From: a virus
Virus record (IMG/VR): IMGVR_UViG_3300008110_000394
Span: 1 to 42,087 of that record
Strand: one strand, 5' to 3'
DNA length: 42,087 nt
Shown: positions 27,305 to 33,793 of the stretch, piece by piece
Numbering within the stretch: position 1 is the first letter of the stretch
Layout of the letters: the number at the start of each line of letters is the position of its first letter
Translations under genes and position numbers: made by a program
Notes under the pieces: generated by a model
Told to the model about the DNA's origin: nothing
Database searches by the model: none
What the model saw: the letters and a program-made list of their open reading frames with translations, nothing else

Positions 27305-28699
27305 ATGTTAAATCCATTTTTTATACAAGGTTCTAAAGGAGAACAGAACTTAGTTCAGGATTTGATAAATGAATCTATACAAATTCATGGTGTTGAGATA
27401 TATTATATTCCCAGATCATATGTAACAACTAAATCTGTAATTAGAGAAGTAATTGAATCAAAGTTTAATAATGCATATCCATTAGAAGCTTACGTAGATT
27501 CATATGAAGGATATGGTGGTCAAGGAACTATTCTTTCTAAGTTTGGAATTCAAGAACTAGACGATCTCACTTTAATTGTATCTAAAGAAAGATTCGAATT
27601 ATACATAACTCCCCTAATAAGAAATACAGATAATTATAGACTTGCATCCAGACCTAAAGAAGGAGATTTAATTTATTTTCCACTTGGAGATAGATTATTT
27701 GAGATTAATTATGTTGAGCACGAAAAACCATTTTATCAATTACAAAAAAATTATGTTTATGAGTTGAGATGTCAATTATTCAGATATGAAGATGAGATCA
27801 TTGATACTGGAATTGACAACATAGATGACAATGTTGAAGATGCTGGATATATCCAAACATTTACTATGGTTGGAATTGGATCTACAGCAACCGCAACTGT
27901 ATCTACGTTTAATGGTGCTGTTAGATTTATTGATGTAACGAATAGAGGATCTGGTTATACAACTTCACCGAATGTTGCAATATCTTCCTCCCCATCTTTT
28001 GGTGGAACTGCAGTTGGAATAGCATCGATGATTGGCGGAATAGTTGATATATGTGAACCAGATGGAAAACTATTACGAGTCCAGGCAGTGACATTAAGAA
28101 GATCTGGATATGGATATACAACTCCACCAAAAGTTGCTTTTAATGGGGGTAATGGGGTAGGAGCAGCAGCAACAGCGATAATATCCGATGGTGTAATTGG
28201 AATTATTACCGTTACTTCTGGTGGATCTGGTTATGCAATACCACCAGCAGTAACGTTTAATACTGCGGTGATAGGAGCAACTGCAAAAGCAGTTGCAATT
28301 GTAGAAAATGGAAGTATTTCTGAAATAAGAATACTTGATGGAGGAAGAGGATATAATTCTGCTCCAAATTATATTGCACCTGTTATTACAATTGGACCAC
28401 CAGTTTTAGTTGGATTTGGAACATATACCGAAAATGAAGTTGTTGTTGGTAGTGCAACAAGTGTTACAGCAAGAGTAAAAACTTGGAATGCCTTCACAAG
28501 AAATCTTGAATTATCAAATATTACTGGAAATTTCCAGAAAGGTGAGAATTTAGTAGGACAAACATCTGGAGCAACTTATCAAATACAAGCAATAAATACC
28601 GATGATATAAATGATCCATATGCACAAAATGATGTAATTCAATCGGAATCCAAATTAATAGTAGATTTCAGCGAAAAAAATCCTTTTGGAAGTATCTGA
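27305..28699 (+). CDS. gp14: neck protein gp14 with inserted repeat domain
   Basis: A 464-residue protein, far longer than T4 gp14 (256). The N-terminal part (MLNPFFIQGSKGEQNLVQDL, GVEIYYIPRSYV, YPLEAYVDSYEGYGGQGTIL) and the end (SKLIVDFSEKNPFGSI) are gp14-like. Between about residues 185 and 360 sits an insert with four GxGY repeats (RGSGYTTSPNVAI, RSGYGYTTPPKVAF, GGSGYAIPPAVTF, GGRGYNSAPNYI). It is the same type as in the giant protein and the 825-aa protein. The insert is probably surface-exposed on the neck and could act as a collar or fibre-like decoration; that is inference. Confidence 0.92.
   Translation: MLNPFFIQGSKGEQNLVQDLINESIQIHGVEIYYIPRSYVTTKSVIREVIESKFNNAYPLEAYVDSYEGYGGQGTILSKFGIQELDDLTLIVSKERFELYITPLIRNTDNYRLASRPKEGDLIYFPLGDRLFEINYVEHEKPFYQLQKNYVYELRCQLFRYEDEIIDTGIDNIDDNVEDAGYIQTFTMVGIGSTATATVSTFNGAVRFIDVTNRGSGYTTSPNVAISSSPSFGGTAVGIASMIGGIVDICEPDGKLLRVQAVTLRRSGYGYTTPPKVAFNGGNGVGAAATAIISDGVIGIITVTSGGSGYAIPPAVTFNTAVIGATAKAVAIVENGSISEIRILDGGRGYNSAPNYIAPVITIGPPVLVGFGTYTENEVVVGSATSVTARVKTWNAFTRNLELSNITGNFQKGENLVGQTSGATYQIQAINTDDINDPYAQNDVIQSESKLIVDFSEKNPFGSI
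27900..28375 (+). repeat. four GxGY-type repeats inserted in gp14
   Basis: Four successive units of roughly 35-50 residues share the pattern 'I/V-x-V/I-x-x-x-G-x-GY-x-x-x-P-x-V/Y-x-I/F', separated by Gly/Ala-rich turns such as GGNGVGAAATAII. At DNA level the repeats are diverged, with only short shared words such as GGATCTGGTTAT. They are absent from T4 gp14, judging from length. Confidence 0.85.
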
Positions 28700-28712
28700 A
28701 AAAGTATTTTTT

Positions 28713-28720
28713 ATTAAATA
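28713..28720 (+). promoter_or_regulatory. possible late promoter box before gp15
   Basis: ATTAAATA lies 21 bases before the gp15 ATG, in the only sizeable gap between genes 13 and 16. It deviates from TATAAATA at two places, so it is a weaker candidate than the others. Confidence 0.3.
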
Positions 28721-28741
28721 GTTAAACTACAAATTTTTAAA

Positions 28742-29743
28742 ATGTTTGAGTATTTTTATCACGAAATTTTAAGACGAACTATAATTTCGTTTGGAACTCT
28801 TTTTAACAATATTACTATTCAACATAAAAATGATTCTGGTTCTGTAGTCTCCATTATAAAAGTTCCTTTGGCATACGGTCCAACTCAAAAGTTTCTTGCC
28901 AGATTGGAGCAAGAACCAGATTTAAATAAACCTATTCAAATAACACTTCCAAGGATGTCATTTGAATTTGTTGGGTTAAATTACGATAATTCAAGAAAAG
29001 TTACAACTACTCAAACATTTTTTTCAAAGACTGCAGAATCTGAATTGAAAAGATCTTATATGCCAGTTCCATATAATATGGAATTCGAACTTAGCGTAAT
29101 GACAAAACAAAATGATGATATGCTTCAAATAGTTGAGCAAATTTTACCATATTTTCAACCAAATTTTACTCTAACTGTAGATCTAGTAGATCAAATCGGA
29201 GAAAAAAGAGATATTCCTATTATTCTTAATAATATTAGTATGGAGGATGATTATGAAGGGGATTTCTCAACTAGAAGAGCATTAATTTATACTTTAAGTT
29301 TTACTGCTAAAACATATCTATTTGGACCAACATCAGATACAGCACTTTCAAAAGATATTATCAGAAAGGTATCTATTGGATATGCATCTGGAGAATCTTC
29401 ATCTGTTGCAAAAAGAGAAATTACATATTCTTCTGAAGCTGTCGCAACTAAGAGTTACACAAACAACGTTATTGGTAATTTAAATAAAGACGTAGAAATA
29501 ACAGATACTATAATTTTTGTTAGTGACGCCTCTCAACTCACTGCAAATTCTTATATAACACTAAACGATGAAACTCTAAATATTAAATCTATTAACGGTA
29601 ATGAAATTACTGTTTTTAGAGGATCTTATGGAACTAAGATATCTCAACATGTTTCTGGAACTGAAATTAAACTAATTACAGGTGCAGACAATAATTTGAT
29701 AAAACCTGGAGATGATTTTGGATTTAGTGGAGCATTCTCGTAA
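28742..29743 (+). CDS. gp15: tail sheath stabilizer / tail completion protein gp15
   Basis: A 333-residue protein (T4: 272). The start FEYFYHEILRRTIISFGTLFNNI closely follows the gp15 pattern (T4: FGYFYNSSFRRY, then GDLFSNI). Next are VPLAYGPTQKFLARL, ITLPRMSFEFVGLNYD and the conserved YNMEFELSVMTKQNDDMLQIVEQILPYF stretch. gp15 caps the finished tail as a hexamer and joins it to the neck. The extra C-terminal part (~255-325: ITDTIIFVSDASQL, ITLNDETLNIKSI, ITVFRGSYGTKISQHVSG) is a small beta module of a type also seen in the giant protein and the 825-aa protein. Confidence 0.94.
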   Translation: MFEYFYHEILRRTIISFGTLFNNITIQHKNDSGSVVSIIKVPLAYGPTQKFLARLEQEPDLNKPIQITLPRMSFEFVGLNYDNSRKVTTTQTFFSKTAESELKRSYMPVPYNMEFELSVMTKQNDDMLQIVEQILPYFQPNFTLTVDLVDQIGEKRDIPIILNNISMEDDYEGDFSTRRALIYTLSFTAKTYLFGPTSDTALSKDIIRKVSIGYASGESSSVAKREITYSSEAVATKSYTNNVIGNLNKDVEITDTIIFVSDASQLTANSYITLNDETLNIKSINGNEITVFRGSYGTKISQHVSGTEIKLITGADNNLIKPGDDFGFSGAFS

Positions 29744-29745
29744 GT

Positions 29746-30195
29746 ATGAAAATGACAAAAAACTATGACAAGTTAAATGATGTATTTAATGTATCTTCCG
29801 AAATAGTTGAAGATTCTATAGAAATTGCATCTTCTTCTATTCCAAAAGAACCAGAACCATCAACAGAAATATCATTGAAAAATGATATTAAAAAAGACTA
29901 TGAATACACTAGGGGTAATTTATATTCTATCATAGAAAAGGGTCAAGAGGCAATAAACGGAATTCTTGAATTAGCGCAAGAAACTGAACAGGCAAGGGCA
30001 TATGAAGTTGCTGGTCAATTAATAAAAAACGTTGCGGATGCAACAGACAAATTAATGGATTTACAGAAAAAATTAAAGGACATAGAAGAAACTAAACAAG
30101 TAAGTGGTCCAACTAATGTTACCAATGCACTTTTTGTTGGATCTACAGCAGAATTATCTAAATTATTGAAGGCACAAAAACAAAAAGAAGAATAA
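29746..30195 (+). CDS. gp16: terminase small subunit gp16
   Basis: A 149-residue, mostly helical protein (T4 gp16: 164). The N-terminal part (MTKNYDKLNDVFNVSSEI) is followed by an acidic linker. The centre has the family segment DYEYTRGNLYSIIEKGQEAINGILELAQ, then EQARAYEVAGQLIKNV and ATDKLMDLQKKLKDI, i.e. the long coiled-coil pair of the gp16 ring. The C-terminus has TNALFVGSTAELSKLLK. gp16 recognises phage DNA and regulates the gp17 motor. It starts two bases after gp15; in T4 it is followed directly by 17, but here another gene lies between. Confidence 0.93.
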   Translation: MKMTKNYDKLNDVFNVSSEIVEDSIEIASSSIPKEPEPSTEISLKNDIKKDYEYTRGNLYSIIEKGQEAINGILELAQETEQARAYEVAGQLIKNVADATDKLMDLQKKLKDIEETKQVSGPTNVTNALFVGSTAELSKLLKAQKQKEE

Positions 30196-30198
30196 ATA
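30191..30198 (+). promoter_or_regulatory. late promoter box overlapping the gp16 stop
   Basis: AATAAATA includes the gp16 stop codon and lies 25 bases before ATG 30223. It could start a transcript for the 531-aa gene and gp17 independently of the neck genes. Confidence 0.4.
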
Positions 30199-30222
30199 TT
30201 AGTATCATTATTGAATGTTTCA

Positions 30223-31818
30223 ATGGGTAAAAAGTTCAAATCACATAAAACAGTTGAACAAATTGCAAAAAAGCATCGTTTAGATGTTTCTTTTATACAA
30301 AAGCAACTTGATATTGGTGAACCTATTGAACACGAGCATACACAAGATCACGATTTAGCAAGAAATATTGCTCTTCAGCATTTAGACGAAATTCCCGATT
30401 ACTATACACGTTTAAAGAAAATGGAATCATCAGCAAAAAAAGAACATAAAAAATTTAAAGATGTAAAAGAAGATGTTTCCATCGAAGATATGTTTGGAAA
30501 TACTTTTGCTGAAGTAATCGATTTAATTCAAGCAGAAAAACTCAAAGAATCTGAGGAATCTAGATATTGCCCATTATGTGATAAAAAAGAAACGAGATCC
30601 GAATGTTCTTATGGTGGAAAGGCTTGGGATAAAGTTTCAATTAAAGATGAAGAATATTCAATGGCAAGATCTGAACTAAAAACGATTTCAGATGCAGTTA
30701 AAAGATTGCAAAATAAAGTAGGAAAGAGTGAAGGAAATTTAGAAGCGTGGGTCCAATCAAAAATTACTAAGGCAGCAGATTATATTGACACTGCAGCGGA
30801 TTATATTGCAAGTGGAGAAATGGAAGAATCAGTGACAGTGAGAAAAGGCATTCTACCTTTAAAAAATACCCAAATAAAAAGATCGACTGGTGCAGGTGCT
30901 TTATCACCAGAAGCAGCAAAAGCATTGGGAGATAAGGCAGTAGAATTGAGAAAAAAGAAACTTGCACAAACAGAACTTCCAAAAATCAATAACAACAAAG
31001 AAGAAACAACTTCACTTGTAGATAAAATTATCTCAGAAGAAGAAGAAATTTTAAATAATAAAATTTCCAAAGTATCAGAAAGTTTAAAGGAAGCAACAAG
31101 ACTTCAAGCAGAAACTGGAAATATTATTCTAGTAACTCTTTCTTGGAGAGGTAAGTATTATTCTATTAGAATGTTTTTTCCACAAACAAAACTTCCAAAT
31201 AGAAGTGAAATTAATTTTGAAATTAATAAGATTTATCCTGGTTCTAAAGTTATTGCTCATTCAGTATCTGAACTTCCAAGCAATAATCCTTTAATCAGAG
31301 TTTCATCTGGAAGTTATGCAAAACCAGGTCCATCAAAAAATTATGTAAAACCTATGGGTGAGGAAATAGAAATTGAAGAAAAAATTGACGTTAGAAAACA
31401 ATCTTCAAAGAGAAAATCATTAGGTAGAGGTTCCAGTATCAATCCAGATGCAAAACGAACTGGATATGAATCTCCAGCAGAATTTAGAAGGACTGAAAGA
31501 GAACTTGCTCCGTATCAAAATCAAAAAGAAGAGGTTGAAATATCAGAGGCAAAAAAGTCTGAAATGAAGTGCAATAAACCAAAAGCAGAAGCACATGGTT
31601 CAGGGGAGACTGGAAAATCTCACGTCGTAAAAGCGTGTGAAAATGGAAAAGAAAAACTCATTCGTTTTGGGCAACTTGGTGTAAAGGGTTCACCTAAAAA
31701 GAAGGGAGAATCTAAGGAATATGCAAGTCGTCGTCATAGATTTAAAACTAGACACGCGAAGAATATTGCAAAAGGTAAAATGAGTGCTGCATTTTGGGCA
31801 AATAAAGTTAAGTGGTAA
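30223..31818 (+). CDS. mosaic DUF5661-like protein between the terminase genes (531 aa)
   Basis: I take ATG 30223 (MGKKFKSHKTVEQIAKKH) rather than the in-frame TTG 30211. Parts in order: a DUF5661-like N-terminal domain (~1-65; HTQDHDLARNIALQHLDEIP, DYYTRLKKME), a short Cys motif (RYCPLCDKKETRSECSYG, ~115-132), and a helical block (MARSELKTISDAVKRL, AADYIDTAADYIASGEM; ~147-200). These are followed by a Lys/Glu-rich stretch, a small WRG domain (LSWRGKYYSIRMFFPQTKLP; ~306-350) that reappears in the 106-aa protein at 38567, and a basic C-terminal region (KKSEMKCNKPKAEA, KSHVVKACENGKEKLIRFGQ, RRHRFKTRHAKN; ~445-531). I recall such pieces scattered through cyanophage genomes. The function is unknown; the position suggests a link with packaging or head proteins. 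Confidence 0.8.
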   Translation: MGKKFKSHKTVEQIAKKHRLDVSFIQKQLDIGEPIEHEHTQDHDLARNIALQHLDEIPDYYTRLKKMESSAKKEHKKFKDVKEDVSIEDMFGNTFAEVIDLIQAEKLKESEESRYCPLCDKKETRSECSYGGKAWDKVSIKDEEYSMARSELKTISDAVKRLQNKVGKSEGNLEAWVQSKITKAADYIDTAADYIASGEMEESVTVRKGILPLKNTQIKRSTGAGALSPEAAKALGDKAVELRKKKLAQTELPKINNNKEETTSLVDKIISEEEEILNNKISKVSESLKEATRLQAETGNIILVTLSWRGKYYSIRMFFPQTKLPNRSEINFEINKIYPGSKVIAHSVSELPSNNPLIRVSSGSYAKPGPSKNYVKPMGEEIEIEEKIDVRKQSSKRKSLGRGSSINPDAKRTGYESPAEFRRTERELAPYQNQKEEVEISEAKKSEMKCNKPKAEAHGSGETGKSHVVKACENGKEKLIRFGQLGVKGSPKKKGESKEYASRRHRFKTRHAKNIAKGKMSAAFWANKVKW

Positions 31819-31835
31819 ATTAAATTAAAGTTATT

Positions 31836-33482
31836 ATGGCTGAACATTATCTTGGTAATCCGCTTTTAAAAAAAGCAAATACTGCTATTGAATTTACTGA
31901 AGAACAAGTATTAGAATTTGCTCGTTGTCAAGACGATCCAATTTACTTTGCAAAAAATTATATTCAAATTGTTACTCTTGATTATGGTTTACAACCATTT
32001 AAACCATATAAATTTCAAGAAACGATGATTGAACGATTTCATAATCATCGTTTTAATGTTTGTAAATTACCTAGACAGTCTGGAAAATCCACAATCGTTG
32101 TTTCATATCTTCTACATTATGCTATTTTTAATGATAATGTAAATATTGCTATTCTTGCTAACAAGGCATCTACCGCAAAAGATTTATTAGACCGCCTTCA
32201 GACCGCTTACGAGAACCTCCCGAAGTGGTTACAGCAAGGTGTAATGACTTGGAACAAAGCGTCATTGGAACTTGAGAATGGTTCAAAAATTATTGCTGCA
32301 TCTACATCCGCATCAGCAGTTCGTGGTGGATCATACAATATTATATTTTTGGACGAATTTGCGTTTATTCCAAACCATATTGCGGATATGTTTTTTAGTT
32401 CCGTATATCCAACGATTTCTTCAGGTAAAAATACAAAGGTAATTATTGTTTCTACCCCTCACGGGATGAATCACTTTTATAAAATTTGGCACGATGCGGA
32501 AAGATCAAAAAATGAATATATTCCAACGGAAGTTCATTGGAGTGAAGTTCCAGGAAGAGATCTAAAATGGAAAGAGCAAACAATTGCTAATACAAGTGAG
32601 CAGCAATTCCGTGTTGAGTTTGAATGTGAATTTCTTGGATCTGTTGATACTTTAATAAATCCAAGTAAATTAAGAACTCTTGTATATGAAACAGCAAAAG
32701 TCAGTAATGCTGGACTCGATGTTTATGAAGATCCACAGAAAGATAATACCTATGTAATAACAGTTGACGTTGCAAGAGGAGTAGAAAAAGATTATTCTGC
32801 ATTTACTGTAATAAATGTATCGCAGTTTCCACATAAATTGGTAGCAAAGTACAGAAATAATCAAATAAAACCAATTTTATTTCCTCAAGTAATTAAAGAA
32901 GTTGCTGTTTCATATAATAATGCATACGTTTTATGCGAAGTAAATGATGTTGGTGATCAAGTAGCTGCTGGATTGCATTATGATTTAGAATATACAAATG
33001 TTCTTATGTCTTCTATGAGAGGAAGAGCAGGACAAGTTTTGGGGCAAGGATTTTCTGGAAAGAAAGTTCAACTTGGGGTTAAAATGTCCAAATCCACAAA
33101 AAAAGTGGGGTGTTTAAATCTAAAGGCATTAATAGAAGATAGTAAATTAGTATTTTCGGATTATGATATTATCAGTGAATTAACTACATTTATACAAAAA
33201 GGTGGTTCATTTGAAGCGGAAGATGGATGCAATGACGATTTAGTAATGTGTTTAGTAATGTACTCTTGGTTGATACTTCAAGACTATTTTAAAGAACTGA
33301 CAGATCAAGATATAAGAAAAAAATTATACGAAGAGCAACAAAACCAAGTAGAACAAGATATGACGCCATTTGGATTTATTGTAGATGGTGTTAATGATCG
33401 TTCATCTTTTACTGATGAAAATGGAGATAGATGGCACACAGATGAATATGGAGATATGTCATATATGTGGGAGTATATCTGA
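31836..33482 (+). CDS. gp17: terminase large subunit gp17 (packaging ATPase/nuclease)
   Basis: A 548-residue protein (T4: 610). The N-terminal ATPase shows Walker A RQSGKST (80-86), Walker B NIIFLDEF (168-175, catalytic Glu174) and the coupling motif VSTPHGMNHF (205-214). The C-terminal RNase-H-fold nuclease has the acidic triad expected from T4 gp17: Asp311 in VITVDVARG, Glu368 in YVLCEVND and Asp467/468 in CNDDLVMCL. The enzyme docks on the portal gp20, translocates DNA and makes the headful cut. It lies 17 bases after the mosaic protein and overlaps the next small gene by one base. An 11-bp perfect hairpin lies at 32020-32053 upstream of the Walker A codons. Parts of the middle use CGT and other GC-richer codons unlike the large tail genes. 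Confidence 0.97.
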   Translation: MAEHYLGNPLLKKANTAIEFTEEQVLEFARCQDDPIYFAKNYIQIVTLDYGLQPFKPYKFQETMIERFHNHRFNVCKLPRQSGKSTIVVSYLLHYAIFNDNVNIAILANKASTAKDLLDRLQTAYENLPKWLQQGVMTWNKASLELENGSKIIAASTSASAVRGGSYNIIFLDEFAFIPNHIADMFFSSVYPTISSGKNTKVIIVSTPHGMNHFYKIWHDAERSKNEYIPTEVHWSEVPGRDLKWKEQTIANTSEQQFRVEFECEFLGSVDTLINPSKLRTLVYETAKVSNAGLDVYEDPQKDNTYVITVDVARGVEKDYSAFTVINVSQFPHKLVAKYRNNQIKPILFPQVIKEVAVSYNNAYVLCEVNDVGDQVAAGLHYDLEYTNVLMSSMRGRAGQVLGQGFSGKKVQLGVKMSKSTKKVGCLNLKALIEDSKLVFSDYDIISELTTFIQKGGSFEAEDGCNDDLVMCLVMYSWLILQDYFKELTDQDIRKKLYEEQQNQVEQDMTPFGFIVDGVNDRSSFTDENGDRWHTDEYGDMSYMWEYI

Positions 33483-33709
33483 TGGATGTAGACGACCAAT
33501 TTCAAGTAGAGCATTTATATCTAACTGAAAGGAAGTGTAGAAGTTGCGGACAGATTAAAGATCTTATAGATGGTTTTTACAGAACAAGAAAAAATAAATA
33601 TCAACTATCTTCATATTCATATGAATGTAAAAGTTGTTCTATAAAAAGAATTATGGAATCCAGAAAAATTAAATATAAATTTCCTAAATGGGAATATCCT
33701 GACTGGTAA
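33482..33709 (+). CDS. small zinc-ribbon protein (75 aa)
   Basis: A 75-residue protein starting MDVDDQFQVEHLYLTERK, with two CxxC pairs, CRSC (19-22) and CKSC (49-52), separated by an aromatic/basic loop (GFYRTRKNKYQL). This is a likely single zinc ribbon, similar in look to the zinc-knuckle part of HNH-type or phage transcription-associated proteins, but no HNH motif is present. The ATG overlaps the gp17 stop (TGATG), so it is translationally coupled. I recall such small CxxC proteins beside terminase in cyanophages. It could bind DNA or RNA; function unproven. Confidence 0.8.
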   Translation: MDVDDQFQVEHLYLTERKCRSCGQIKDLIDGFYRTRKNKYQLSSYSYECKSCSIKRIMESRKIKYKFPKWEYPDW

Positions 33710-33750
33710 TTTGTTCATGCACAGTTTCATCAAATGAAAATATATGTTTT

Positions 33751-33758
33751 AATAAATA
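33751..33758 (+). promoter_or_regulatory. late promoter box before gp18
   Basis: AATAAATA in TTTTAATAAATATTTTTT lies 36 bases before the tail sheath ATG, in an 84-base gap (the longest gap between genes in the window). A separate strong late promoter for the abundant sheath protein is expected. A small 6-bp AT stem (33725-33739) precedes it. Confidence 0.55.
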
Positions 33759-33781
33759 TTTTTTAGAGAAACTGAGACCTT

Positions 33782-33787
33782 AGGGAG
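33782..33787 (+). promoter_or_regulatory. strong ribosome binding site of gp18
   Basis: AGGGAG lies six bases before ATG 33794. Most genes in this window lack a clear Shine-Dalgarno, so a good one here fits high expression of the sheath. Confidence 0.7.
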
Positions 33788-33793
33788 AAAAAC

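Noticed and set aside
30211-30222. TTG start for the 531-aa protein
   Set aside because: ATG 30223 is four codons further on and gives the natural start; the TTG has no ribosome binding site.
33725-33739. TTTCAT-CAA-ATGAAA hairpin as a terminator after the gp17 block
   Set aside because: Only six AT-rich pairs and not directly followed by a T-run; too weak to call in AT-rich DNA.
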